Assembly (NCBI GenBank): GCA_951640165.1
Contig: OX621245.1
Location: 25,660,330-25,724,329, forward strand
Direction of reading: 5' to 3'
DNA length: 64,000 nt
Source: Pseudoips prasinana
Taxonomy: Eukaryota > Arthropoda > Insecta > Lepidoptera > Nolidae
A program made the position numbers and the translations under genes. Under the pieces are notes generated by a model. That model saw only the letters and a list, made by a program, of their open reading frames with translations, was not told where the DNA came from and ran no database searches. Positions within the stretch are counted from its first letter, which is position 1, and each line of letters starts with the position of its first letter. This document shows positions 22,206-32,924 of this stretch, in pieces.

Positions 22206-22468
22206 TAACGTTGAAGCTATATGGTTTATAATTCTAACACATCTCCTGGTTCTATGAGGGCCAATTTGGATACGCTGAGTTTGTGCTAAACACGTTTTAT
22301 TTAAATACATGATAGCAGGCAAACGAGCAGGTGGGTGACCTGATGGTTGATGAGCACCGCTGCCCGTTGACATGCTAGTGTTCATGGGCAGCTTACACCA
22401 GATTTGTGATTACAGTTTCTTTTAAAGAATGAATAATGCTAGTTAAGAAGTAGGTTGTTTTAGAGCAA

Positions 22469-22791
22469 ACTAGCTGTGCCCCGCGGTTTCATCCGCGTTA
22501 AATTTTATAAATTATCACAGCTCCTCCCCCGACGGTGATAGCATGATAATATGTAGCTTATATGTTGACCCGACCTCTTAGTAATATTCATGCAAAATTT
22601 GAAGTAAATCCATGCAGTACTTTTTGAGTTTAGCCCGGACATACATACAGACAAACAGACACACAGACAAAAATTCTAAAAACTATATTTTTGGCTTCGA
22701 CTTTGATTGTAGATCACGCCCCTAGTATCCTTTTAAAACAATATTCAATGTACAGTTTTGACTTTCCTACGATTTTATTGTATGTATAGAT
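22469..22791 (-). mobile_element. Helitron-like element H2, full length
   Basis: A minus-strand H2 running from ATCTATACATACAATAAAAT to the hairpin and CACAGCTAG. It contains the shared block GTACTGCATGGATTTACTTC and the TCTGT microsatellite. A repeat G piece (22800-22925) follows. Confidence 0.75.
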
Positions 22792-22799
22792 TATTGCCC

Positions 22800-22925
22800 A
22801 TACCATCATCATTAGCATATCAGCCGAAAGACGTCCACCGCTGGACAAAGACCTACCCCAAGGATCGACACAATGGCTGGCCTTGTGCTTCCCGCATTCA
22901 TAGTCAATATGCTAACAAATACCCT
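22800..22925 (+). repeat. Repeat G, fragment
   Basis: CATCATCATTAGCATATCAG, GACGTCCACCGCTGGACAAAG and a CCTTGTGCTTCCCGCATTCA block, as in other lepidopteran-style repeats of this window. From 22930 to 23380 only AT-rich DNA and an A/T tract near 23345 are seen. Confidence 0.55.
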
Positions 22926-23385
22926 TCTACTTCTCTTTAAGCCTGGTATATTTAACGGTTGCCTAAAAGAGTTCGCATATAACGATAAAACCGACATACA
23001 ATCTTGTACATCGTGTTAATATTTTATTTATGAACGAATTTTCGTGTTCAAGAAAGAATTACTTTCTTAAACAACTTCACTTGGAGGATTACTTACTTTA
23101 CTTGAGGAATTACTTTGCAAAAGTACCTATGTAGGACAGACTTATGAGAACCTTTTATTCTTCAAAAAACAGAAAATACTGAAGAGTTGTTTCGTGTTAT
23201 AGGGGTATGATCACTTAGTATAAGTAATGAGAAAACAACGACGTAAGAAAATCACGGAGAACCTAATCTGCTTTATCTTCAGCCGTTGGAACGAACGCCT
23301 GAAGTAACTCATTGCTATATTTCTTTTTAAAGACAACGCACTACTTTTTTTTTTTAAACACAAAGGAAATGCTTTTTTTATGTAT

Positions 23386-23560
23386 TCCCTGTGTCGCGGG
23401 ATACTTTACAAACATTGAATAGACGGACACACATTACATCCCGACTCAGATTAACTATTTATGGGTCACACAAATACTTAGTCGTCCGGCGCGGGACTCG
23501 AACCCACGACACGAAGCAGCGAGGCGACTGTCTTAGCCGCTGCGCCACACGTGCAGTCGA
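23386..23560 (-). mobile_element. SINE B, near full length, antisense
   Basis: Read on the minus strand: GTGTGGCGCAGCGGCTAAG (A box), GGGTTCGAGTCCCG (B box), GTGTGACCCATAAATAG, then GTACCCCGCGACACAGG. It is almost identical to 61389-61590. Confidence 0.72.
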
Positions 23561-23647
23561 TGATGTCATATATACCTACATGCATTACTCGTTAGTTATA
23601 TCATTAAATTTTATTATAATTTTATAAGTCACATTCATAACATATAT

Positions 23648-23880
23648 TTGTGCCTAGCTGGACCACCACAGCTGGACAAGGCCTTCCGAAAAGATTTCCA
23701 TAATGGAATTGTGTCCATCATTTGGATAAGCCATATTGGCTACGCTTGGCAGACGGGTTGGCGAACGCAGCATGATGGTAAGAGTACACAGAGAGACGCT
23801 ATTGCCAGTTTTCTGGTAGATATTCCCTGGGGTCGACATCTACGCCCCCCACGGGATGAAATGTGGTAGTCATATACTTT
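23648..23880 (+). repeat. Repeat G, longer copy
   Basis: CTGGACAAGGCCTTCC, GGCTACGCTTGGCAGACGG, GTTGGCGAACGCAGCATGATG and GAGACGCTATTGCC in order. Opposing 73- and 61-codon ORFs are chance frames. Confidence 0.55.
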
Positions 23881-23998
23881 GCCGTCAGCCACACAGTAAA
23901 TTTAACTATTGTACTAAATACTACTATCATAAATAATATATTATATGTGGCTTAAATTAAACTACTGTCTTCAATTGAATAATAAATAAATAAATAAT

Positions 23999-24360
23999 AT
24001 CCTGGGACATTATTTACACACGGACATGTGATCCCAAACTAAGCAGCGCTTGTACTATGGAAACCAGATAACTGATATACTGCATACTAGCTGGTGCCCG
24101 CGACTTCGTCCGCGACAATTTTGAATGATGACCAGTATAACTACTTACTTCTAGCTTAATCTAAAAAATATAACTTTAAAAGAAATAAGCAATATAAATT
24201 TAAGAAAACCTAACCTATAAATAGCCTAGCTATGAAATAAACTTAAGACTGCTACTGTTATTTAAAAAAAAATGCCCGATGTCATTTTTAAGTAAAGTCA
24301 GTAAGTTAAATAAAGTAAAATAATAATCAACGATGCATTAATCACAAAGGTTACTCCCAT
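23999..24360 (-). mobile_element. SINE A tail followed by Helitron H3 end
   Basis: 23999-24086 is a minus-strand SINE A tail. At 24087 it meets an H3-type Helitron 3' terminus (reverse of CGCGGACGAAGTCGCGGGC, then ACCAGCTAG). AT-rich H3-like body continues to about 24360, where the H2 array begins. Confidence 0.6.
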
Positions 24361-24368
24361 TAGATTAG

Positions 24369-25407
24369 GTTGACCCGACCTCTTAGTAATATTAATGCAA
24401 AATTTGAAGTTAATCCATGCAGTAATTTTTGAGTTTAGACCGGACATACATAACGACAAACAGACAAAAATTCTAAAAATTATATTTTTGGTTTCGATAT
24501 CGACTGTAGATCACGCCCCAAGTATCCTTTTAAAAAAATATTCAATGTACAGTTTTGACTTTCCTACGATTTTATTATATGTATAGATAAGATCACAGCT
24601 CCTCCCCCGTAGGTGATAGCGTGATAATATGTAGCCTATATGTTGACCCGACCTCTTAGTAATATTAATGCAAAATTTTAAGTTAATCCATGCAGTACTT
24701 TTTGAGTTTAGCCCGGACATACATACAGACAAACAGACAAAAATTCTAAAAATTATATTTTTGTTTTCGATATCGACTGTAGATCACGCCCCAAGTATCC
24801 TTTAAAAAAAAAATTCAATGTACAGTTTTGACTTTCCTACGATTTTATTATATGTATAGATAAGATCACAGCTCCTCCCCCGTAAGTGATAGCGTGATAA
24901 TATGTAGCCTATATGTTGACCCGACCTCTTAGTAATATTAATGCAAAATTTTAAGTTAATCCATGCAGTACTTTTTGAGTTTAGCCCGGACATACATACA
25001 GACAAACAGACAAAAATTCTAAAAATTATATTTTTGGTTTCGATATCGACTGTAGATCACGCCCCAAGTATCCTTTTAAAAAAATATTCAATGTACAGTT
25101 TTGACTTTCCTACGATTTTATTATATGTATAGATAAGATCACAGCTCCTCCCCCGTAAGTGATAGCGTGATAATATGTAGCCTATATGTTGACCCGACCT
25201 CTTAGTAATATTAATGCAAAATTTTAAGTTAATCCATGCAGTACTTTTTGAGTTTAGCCCGGACATACATACAGACAAACAGACAAAAATTCTAAAAATT
25301 ATATTTTTGGTTTCGATATCGACTGTAGATCACGCCCCAAGTATCCTTTTAAAAAAATATTCAATGTACAGTTTTGACTTTCCTACGATTTTATTATATG
25401 TATAGAT
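24369..25407 (-). mobile_element. Head-to-tail array of Helitron H2 units, 273-bp period
   Basis: Three nearly identical 273-bp units start at 24591, 24864 and 25137, preceded by a partial unit from 24369. On the minus strand each unit starts with the H2 5' end (TCTATACATATAATAAAATC) and stops at GGAGGAGCTGTGATC, before the terminal hairpin and CTAG seen in single H2 copies. The next unit's 5' end follows directly. Repeated 73-codon ORFs are a by-product of the repetition. Tandem duplication or rolling-circle read-through could produce this. Confidence 0.85.
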
Positions 25408-25412
25408 GAACA

Positions 25413-25575
25413 CTTCTTTTCTTATGTAAATACATACTTATATAGATAAATTACTCCGAGACTCAGGACAAACAGACATGTTCATGCACACAAATATTTG
25501 TCCTGGGTGGGAATGGAACCCACGACCTTCGACGTGAAAAGCAAGCATTTGACAACCACGACAACAGGCCCGTAT
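25413..25575 (-). mobile_element. SINE A, antisense fragment
   Basis: The reverse of the SINE A head and middle, including B box (GGTTCCATTCC) and TGAACATGTCTGTTTGTCC. The tail is missing. Confidence 0.65.
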
Positions 25576-25686
25576 AAATAAAATAAAATAGTAAATTTAA
25601 ATATAAATATGTAGTTGCAAAATAGCTTAACGCAAAACATACCGCACGGACGGACGAGGACGAGGACTAGTTTTATTAATATTATA

Positions 25687-27007
25687 CAGGGTGTCCGGTG
25701 GCAAATTTCACATTTAAAAAAATCATAAGAAAAGAAATAATAAAGTTTCCTTTAAAATCTTTATTTTTATAACAAGTACATTAATGTGAGTTTTACTTTT
25801 TAAAGATAACGTTTTCTAAGTGCCGACCTTCTTGACGCAAACACTCTTCCCATCTTTGACGCATATTTTCAAACACACGTCCGCAGAGATCACTTGAAAT
25901 TCCCGCCATTTCAGTTCGAATATTCTCTTTCAGTTGCGCAGTGGTGGTAGGTTGGTTTCGATAAACGACGCCCTTTAGGTAGCCCCATAAAAAAAAGTCA
26001 CATGGACTCAGATCCGGTGATCTTGCTGGCCAGGGTATGTCACCAAACCGAGAGATAATTTTTCCCGGGAATAATTCCCTTACAGCAATCATGGACGCTT
26101 GTGCAGTATGCGCAGTAGCACCATCTTGTTGAAACCATGTGTTTCTGTTAGAAAAAGAACTGTTGCAAAGCTTTTCTTTAAAAAAACTATTGATCATCTC
26201 ACAATATCTGTCAGAATTAACAGTCACTGCCTGACCACGATCATTTTCAAAAAAATACGGGCCTATAATTTCTCTACCCGAAATAGCGCACCAGACAGTC
26301 ACTTTTTCGCTGTGCAACGGTTGTTCATGCATTTCTCTGGGATTCTCCGGACTCCAGTAACGAAAGTTTTGTTTATTTACGTACCCTCCTAAATTAAAAT
26401 GTGCTTCATCACTGAAGAAAATGTTTCTTAGTCGCGTCTCCGTAGAAAAAGTCGCTAACATTCTTTCTGCATAAGTTAATCTTGTTTGATAGTCATTTTC
26501 GTTCAACTTCTGGATTATTTGGATTTTATAGGGATGGAACTTGAGTTTTTTCCTAATTATTTCGTGCAATGTTGATCTGGCGATTCCTAAACCCGACGAG
26601 CGCGCTCTTAGTGACATCCGTGGATTTTGCATAATTGAATCACTAACACGTTGGATATTTTCTTCAGTAGATACAGACGGAACTGGGCCTTGATGACGCG
26701 TAGATTCAGCTGAGCCTGAAGTTCTAAATCTTGCTACCCAATATCGAATTAAACTTTTTGACGGCGCATCTCTTATTCGTGGGATATTGAATCGATTACA
26801 GAATTTACGCTGCGCCGCAATGAGCGAAAAACTACTCGTTAAGTACGCCTCAATTGCAAAAGCGCGCTGCTCTCCCGACCAACGCCCCATTGCGACTAAA
26901 AAACTCACGACACTGGCGCTACGAACGCCCCACCCCGCACCCTTCTAGCTGCCCGCGTTCAAAAGTAATAACTTTTTAAAATGTGAAAATTGCCACCGGA
27001 CACCTTG
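25687..27007 (-). mobile_element. Complete Tc1/mariner-superfamily transposon (DD41D)
   Basis: A 1321-bp element flanked by TA (25685-25686 and 27008-27009). The inverted ends read CAGGGTGTCCGGTGGCAAAT on the left and CAAGGTGTCCGGTGGCAATT on the right in reverse complement, extending through TTCACATTTWAAAAA. One intact transposase occupies most of it. Both ends and the gene look recent. Confidence 0.85.
25793..26908 (-). CDS. Tc1/mariner-superfamily transposase, 371 aa, DD41D
   Basis: A cut-and-paste DNA transposase expected to act on the CAGGGTGTCC inverted repeats around it. The N-terminal region (about 8-75) is a helix-turn-helix domain like that often labelled DUF4817 (YLTSSFSLIAAQRKF, then IRYWVARFRTSGS). 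A second HTH-like stretch is at about 85-120. The catalytic core has D167 (FFSDEAHF), D262 (WFQQDGATAH) and D304 (ARSPDLSPCDFFLWG), with 41 residues between the last two. So the third acidic residue is Asp rather than Glu. This spacing has been described for groups such as rosa and Visitor; which one this belongs to needs a phylogeny. The first ATG (26908) adds six residues before MGRWSGEQR, so the second ATG is an equally good start. No disabling mutation is visible. Confidence 0.92.
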   Translation of the reverse strand: MSFLVAMGRWSGEQRAFAIEAYLTSSFSLIAAQRKFCNRFNIPRIRDAPSKSLIRYWVARFRTSGSAESTRHQGPVPSVSTEENIQRVSDSIMQNPRMSLRARSSGLGIARSTLHEIIRKKLKFHPYKIQIIQKLNENDYQTRLTYAERMLATFSTETRLRNIFFSDEAHFNLGGYVNKQNFRYWSPENPREMHEQPLHSEKVTVWCAISGREIIGPYFFENDRGQAVTVNSDRYCEMINSFFKEKLCNSSFSNRNTWFQQDGATAHTAQASMIAVRELFPGKIISRFGDIPWPARSPDLSPCDFFLWGYLKGVVYRNQPTTTAQLKENIRTEMAGISSDLCGRVFENMRQRWEECLRQEGRHLENVIFKK

Positions 27008-27105
27008 TATTACACTTACTGCTGCTTTGTGAGCTTGACAATCGTAATGTTCCCATGTACTGAATTAATTTAATTGTTTCATTTCATGATAATTATAAAT
27101 ATTAA

Positions 27106-27248
27106 TGTACAAACGCCAGGACATCAAGCTACCCCAATCTATCAAATTTCTTTTATAAATTTTCAACTTTATCACATAAGCATAAGGTACACTTTCAATT
27201 CGGGAAATTTGACAGAGTGGGGTAGCTTGATGTGCTGGCGTCTGTACA
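27106..27248. mobile_element. M1 palindromic MITE, full
   Basis: TGTACAAACGCCAGGACATC on the left and GATGTGCTGGCGTCTGTACA on the right. The middle is as in 19665. It lies about 100 bp beyond the DD41D element. No feature was recognised from 27250 to 27855, except weak reverse-transcriptase-like plus-strand text near 27670 that I did not call. Confidence 0.75.
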
Positions 27249-27855
27249 CAAGGTTAGTATATGCAGGTTGGTATAGCAACTGTCATATTTTGAAGTACAA
27301 AGAACTACCACAAAATTATCTCTAGGTACTAGAAAATTGGGAATAGTTATAAGGCCAAGGTCAGCGGACCTAGCTAAGACGTATCAATTAAGAAAATCCC
27401 TGGAACAAATCGGATATTTCGAATTTCCTCAGGATGATTTATTAGAGCACTGTACCTTTTCAAAGTTCATCGAGGTATTAGAGTAGGATTAAAAATCTGA
27501 AATAAAACCTTCGAACGTCTGCCTCCGTACAACCGGTAACCGCGTGTTGGATCGCTTCAGTGATCACGTCATACAATCCAAACTCAATTGATTTAACACG
27601 TTTGAAGGATTTCCGGGGTTTAATGTTTCTTAAACGAGAAAATACGCAGCATATTCGTCTTTTTATTGGAATCCTTAAATTATGTATTATGTATGGAGCT
27701 GAAGCTAGCAAAATAAATTGAAATATGACTCGGATTAACATAGACTGATGCGGCACAGAGAATTACTTAAGATAGTACAACTTAGTTTGAGGAAAGTTAT
27801 ATTTACGAAAGCTTGGAGAGTTTCGCGCAAGTATAGATAAATTTACCATTTATAT

Positions 27856-28043
27856 TATCACACTTATATTATAAATGCGAAAGTTTGTGAGTATAGATGT
27901 ATGGACGTTGGTTACTCTTTCTCGCAAAATCTACGGAACGGATTTTGATGAAACTTGGTAGTAATATAGCTTATATATCCGAATAACATATAGGCTATAA
28001 TTTATAAAGTTTAACGGGGATAAAACCGCGGGGCACAGCTAGT
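27856..28043 (+). mobile_element. Helitron-like element H1
   Basis: It starts near TTATATTATAAATGCGAAAG and ends ACCGCGGGGCACAGCTAG followed by T. The 3' hairpin has one change in the loop side (ACGGGGATAAAACCGCGG). Confidence 0.72.
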
Positions 28044-28084
28044 TAAAAATAAATTAATACATAGTCCATAAAATAGGACCTCTT

Positions 28085-28330
28085 TTATTTACAAATACAA
28101 ATACAAAAATGATTTATTTCATCTCCACAAATTACATGATATTAACATGAAAGAAATAAAGTTGACAAAATGTAAGAAGTTGCAACTTGTGGTAGATCTG
28201 GAGTCCAAACTAAGCCAAGGCCTGTATTTTGGCACTCCAGGCCCCCCCGAAATCCTAATACATTATATAAATTTGTCAGCAAGATACTTTTATGTTATAT
28301 TATATTTTTTATTTTTTTTATTTTTAGAAT
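28085..28330 (-). mobile_element. Likely LINE 3' tail, antisense
   Basis: On the minus strand the sequence ends in AAATAAATCATTTTTG and TTTGTATTTGTAAATAA, with a GGGGGGGCCTGGAGTGCC block. It has no ORF matching a known domain. The assignment is an inference from the tail form. No feature was recognised from 28400 to 28630. Confidence 0.35.
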
Positions 28331-28639
28331 CATTAGATAAATTCATTAGATTATTTACCTCAGCAGACTTAATAACGTCTTCCATTTTATGCTGAATATA
28401 AGTGTAATCTACTTTTCCATTCCAATCTTTATATTTCTGTGGAATCCAAGACAGTTTGGCGTCTCAGAACCAGCATGAAAATCAAAACTTGAAGTACTCT
28501 ACTTTAATGAGTGCCTCGTCGAACCTGGCTCATAACAGTCGTAGAGGTGCGTGTGTTAGTTATGACTCCCATATAAAAAGTAGGCATTGTGGACGCTGCT
28601 GACCAAACCGAATTCAATTCATATTCTTATCATATTGGA

Positions 28640-28830
28640 CGTGGTTACACTAGTGTCAGAGTTCTTTAAGGCACTCAATAGGCCTCTGACATCGCTTAAC
28701 CGGTGTGGATAGCTTAACGTGGTCTCCAAAGCACGGAGACAGTCAAAAATTGCAACGTGTTGGCGCGTGTACCTAGCGCTGTCAGTACCTAGATGGGTGA
28801 CCGCCAACGTGTGCTAACCCGAATTGCTCG
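28640..28830 (+). repeat. Repeat E, diverged
   Basis: GTGGTTACACTAGTGTCAGAG, GGCCTCTGACATCGC, GATAGCTTAACGTGGTCTCC and AAGCACGGAGACAGTC in the family order. From 28830 to 29450 no feature is recognised. Confidence 0.6.
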
Positions 28831-29454
28831 AACACATAATGCAACCTTCAACGAAATTGATACCTTTTCTTGTTCAAAAAATAATTTTAAATCCCTAATT
28901 ATAAGCACTATAAAAAACAAACGACTAAGATCTTATAATCCTATTTGAATTTGTATGTATTCAGTCTTACTTTAGAATGTATATTAATAAATTAAAATTA
29001 ACTATGTATAACTAACAACATTATATTTTGCTTTAAAATCATTGGACATCGATGTATATCACTTCATTTCTCGCAATTAATACCTACTTAATCGAGACTG
29101 CAAGACTACCTACTGCATACAATAGTACTGCTACATTAGTGTGCAGTAGTCTTGATGTAGATCTCACCACATCAATGTCTGATAAATGATTGGTCTCAGC
29201 ATTATATTTTATGTCCGTTTTTAGCCAACTACACTTTTAATGTTAAACTAAGGAAAACCTGTCATTGGCCTTCTCTTTATATTGTATCCTGTAAATTGTG
29301 TTATTATCTGTATCGCTGTTGGTTTTCTTAATAAACAAATAAATAAACGTGGCTTAATCTGCTTGACCACGTCGATCACTTACAGACCGGTAAGCACAAC
29401 TGGTTCTGAGACTCTAACTCACATAATTTATCTAAAAACTATAAAATCATCTTA

Positions 29455-29908
29455 TCCATACATATAATAAAATCGTAGGAAAATCAAAACTGTACATTGA
29501 ATATTTTAAAAAAAGGATAATTGGAGCATGATCTGCAATCGATATAGAAGCCAAAAATATAGTTTTTTGAATTTGTGTCTGTTTGTCTGTATGTATGTCC
29601 GGGCTCAACTCAAAAAGACATACGTACATGGATTGACTTCAAATTTTGCATGAATATTACTAAGAGGTTGGGTCAACATATAGGCTTCATAATAATAATA
29701 ATAAAAATCTGTTTATTTCAAAAACCATGCATACAATATTATCACACTTAACTATGTATAATCTTGAATTAACTAAGATTTTTTTATAGTTAAGGAGTTG
29801 CGAGATAAGGAACAATTATAAAACATATTATTACGCTATCACCTACGGGGGAGGAGCTGTGATAATGTATAAAATTTTATGCGGGTAAAGCCGCGGAGCA
29901 CAGCTAGT
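29455..29908 (+). mobile_element. Helitron-like H2 interrupted by a LINE tail
   Basis: The H2 sequence runs from CCATACATATAATAAAATCG to CACAGCTAG. It is split at about 29687-29826 by an AT-rich segment that on the minus strand reads TTTTTGAAATAAACAGATTT followed by TTATTATTATT, that is, a poly(A)-signal-like motif and a trinucleotide tail. Confidence 0.7.
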
Positions 29909-30027
29909 AAGTAATAATCGTAAGTATTTTTTAATGCCTTAAACCTTTTTGCATAAACATGCATGCATTTAATCAGGCGAAGGAGGTGTACAAGGATTGA
30001 GTCTATAAGTCTATGTATTTAATATAT

Positions 30028-30220
30028 ACTAGCTGTGCCTCCCGGTTTTGCCCGTGTTTAACATTATAAATTATTGCCTATGTGTTAATCTAGGGTGTCA
30101 GGTAAGTCCATACCAAATTTTATTAAAATCGCTCTAGCCGTTTTGACGTGAAGAAATAACAAAAATACACACTCACATACCTACTCACAAACTTTCGCCT
30201 TTATAATATTAGTGTGATAT
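30028..30220 (-). mobile_element. Helitron-like element H1
   Basis: A minus-strand copy ending in a hairpin variant (CGGGCAAAACCGGGAGG) then CACAGCTAG. The 5' side shows AATATTATAAAGGCGAAAG. Confidence 0.65.
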
Positions 30221-30455
30221 ATCTTTTTGAAAATATTAAACAGTCAAGGAGTATCAAGTCCATATTTGATTAATCTGTCCTCTAGATCAAATAATATACT
30301 TAATGATTTAATTTTGGTCATTTAAATAGTAATAACACCGCTCCGCTTCCTAAATACAGCAGTTCTCAAAGTTCCAAATAAGATTATCAAACTCAACCCC
30401 TTTGGCTTTTATCCAGGGACCGGACAACCCCGCTTCTGAGTTAAGCCGTTTGATA

Positions 30456-30640
30456 GGGTAACCCGTTCATTGGGTAACTCGTATCGCAGTGTTACCCTTT
30501 GATTGACTTACAGCCTCGAAACCCAGTGAAAGGGTTAACACGTTTCTTAGGGTAACCCCGGGAAGGGGTTAACCCCTTCAATGACTGAAGCCCTTGAATA
30601 GCTTACCTTCTTGAAAAGGTTTTATTCGAGTTAACCTGAC
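30456..30640. repeat. Subterminal GGGTAACCC-type motif cluster, left end
   Basis: Spaced palindromic variants: GGGTAACCC (30456), GGGTAAC (30472), GTTACCC (30491), GGGTTAAC (30532), GGGTAACCC (30550), GGGGTTAACCCC (30565), then weaker GTTAACC and TTACCC. Related motifs lie near the right end at 35947-36040. Subterminal repeats are known binding sites for hAT transposases, which suggests that role here. Confidence 0.6.
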
Positions 30641-31154
30641 TTACCCAATCAACTTAGCAGCGTGTAGATGGGAGTAGGTATACTCGCACCCGTGCGGTGC
30701 CTCATTGCCTAACTACTTTTAGGTAGGTACAACAAATTTGACGAACGAACGACTTTTTATACTTTAAATTTGAAAGTTTAGTGACGACAAATAGTCGAGC
30801 TAATAATTAACGTGTTATTTAAAGAACTGACTTACTTTAATCTTAATTTTGTGACAATCTGTATGATGTGATTATATTTTGTTAAATAGGTATTATAATA
30901 TTTTGCTGTGTGGTGATGGCATAGCATATCATCACCCCATTTTATCACGTAGGGGGCGCAGAAATCGACCGAGGGCATACCTACCAGAGAACCGGCAGCA
31001 GAGTTTATCTATGAACTATGACCATCAAACTTTCTTTCGCCATCCCGTCTGCCAAGCTATGGGGCTCTGGGGGTCTGCCAAGCTCCCATTCTTTGGGGAG
31101 GTTTTTGTCCAGCAGTGGACGTACTTTGGCTGACATGAGGATGATGAAATAATT

Positions 31155-31433
31155 GACGGGCGTGTTGGCATACGCCACGGGGGTGGTTGGCAAATGCTTG
31201 CTTTTCACGCCGGAGCTCGTGGGTTCGATTCTATTTAGGACAGATATTGGTGTGCATGAACATGTCTGTTTGTCCTGAGTCTGGGTGTAATTATCTATAT
31301 AAGTATGTATTCACAAAAGAAGAGTAGTATATGTAATATATCAGTTATCTGGTTTCCATAGTACAATCTCTGTTTAGTTTGGGATCAGATGGCCGTGTAT
31401 AAATAATGTCCCTGGATATTATTATTATTAAAA
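31155..31433 (+). mobile_element. SINE A, near full length
   Basis: A tRNA-like head with a short internal duplication (GTTGGCATACGCCACGGGGG before TGGTTGGCAAATGC), B box GGTTCGATTC, then body and tail. A repeat G piece precedes it at 31030-31140. Confidence 0.72.
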
Positions 31434-31890
31434 TTATTGTATAAAATGAACTGATATATTATGGGTATTCTAAAACATCATTGACGTGACTAAAATGTTC
31501 ATTATCATAAGAATATTATTACTTTAAGAATTTTCAGAGTCAATCAATCTTAGGTTATGTAACTATCTATATATTTCATATATAGACAGCAATCTTGGTC
31601 TGATAAAAATACATTTAGGCGACCACCTAGGTACAAGTTTTCCAAGACTAATTCTGTATTGAATAAAGTTCTTTACCATAATTTCATATTAGTTACTAAT
31701 TTATTTGCAAATATAGTTGAAATAATAATACGGCTTCTGTGGCCTCATTAATTGGCTTAAGGCAACTGCCTGTTTTTGTGCCAAGAAGTCATGAAAAAAT
31801 GACAAACTAGCTATCTCATATATCTTTTACAGAAACCAATGGCCTTAGAATTTGACAAATGGATGACAATCTAGTAGGACAATCAATTAT

Positions 31891-32485
31891 ACGGCTTCCG
31901 TAGCCAAATGGCAAAAAACGGAACCCTTATAGATTCGTCATGTCTGTCTGTCTCTCCGTCATTATGTCACATCCACTTTTTTCCAAAACTATAAGAGCTG
32001 TACTGTTGAAACTTGGTAGATGTATTCTGTGAACCGCATTAAGATTTTCTCACAAAAATAGACAAAGAACAATAATTTTGGGGGTTCCCCAAAAGAACAT
32101 ACATAGAACTGATGCTAATTTTTTTTTCATCGTACCCGTAATTGTTGGGGATCTATGGATAGGTCTTCAAAAATGATATTGAGGTTTCTAATATCATATT
32201 TTTCTTAACTGAATAGTTTGAGCAAGAGACACTTCCAAATTAGTAAAATGTGTCCCCCCCCCTGTAACTTCTAAAATAGGAGAATGATAAAACTGAAAAA
32301 ATATATGATGTACATTACCATACAAACTTCCACTGAAAATTGGTTTGATCGAAATCTAGTAAGTAGAATTTTTCAAGACGTCCTAAATCGTAAACCGCAA
32401 TTTACCTTTCATTTAATCAACTGAAATACTTGCTGCTATGGAACCCTTCATGGGCGAGTCCGACTCGCACTTGACCTGTTTTTCT
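31891..32485 (+). mobile_element. Repeat I, long copy
   Basis: From CTTCCGTAGCCAAATGGCAA to GAGTCCGACTCGCACTTGAC, matching 7769-8292 with about 70 extra bases near the 3' side. It is non-coding. No feature was recognised from 32490 to 32920. Confidence 0.65.
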
Positions 32486-32924
32486 AAATATTGAGATGTT
32501 ATAACGTTTTTCGAAAAAAAGAAGGTTACCGCCGCTCTTGCAAGTAAATTGCAAGCTATTAGCTTTAACAGCGTGTTCATTTCTGATTACATTAATAAAT
32601 ATATGGACGTTTGTATTAATAGTTATAGTATTTACATATCTCTCAGTCACCAACATTTTAGTCTTCGATCATACCAATTCAATCAATATCTCCTATTATT
32701 CTAGAGCAATGAGCTGCCAACAATCTTGTCATTTTTTTATAATAACTGCCATTGTTACTAGTGATTGAAAAATAATTCAACACCTCTCAAACTTAATATT
32801 TTAGGAAAACGCCTGTTTGTTGTTTTAAAATTTTTCAAACAGCTAAATTTCTAACTGACTAACTTGGCCTTGTCTGAAATATTGTAACTTAATGCCTAAA
32901 GACCTTTTAAGATTAGATAAGCAT

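Noticed and set aside
24511..25278. Repeated 73-aa ORFs (MSVCMSGLNSKSTAW start) as a gene family
   Set aside because: They are identical because they lie in copies of the Helitron H2 unit. Dispersed H2 copies do not keep the frame, and part of it reads TCTG microsatellite sequence.
27600..27760. Possible reverse transcriptase fragment (LCIMYGAEA-like reading on the plus strand)
   Set aside because: It is only a short resemblance to the MYGAETW motif of LINE ORF2, with stops on both sides; not enough to call.
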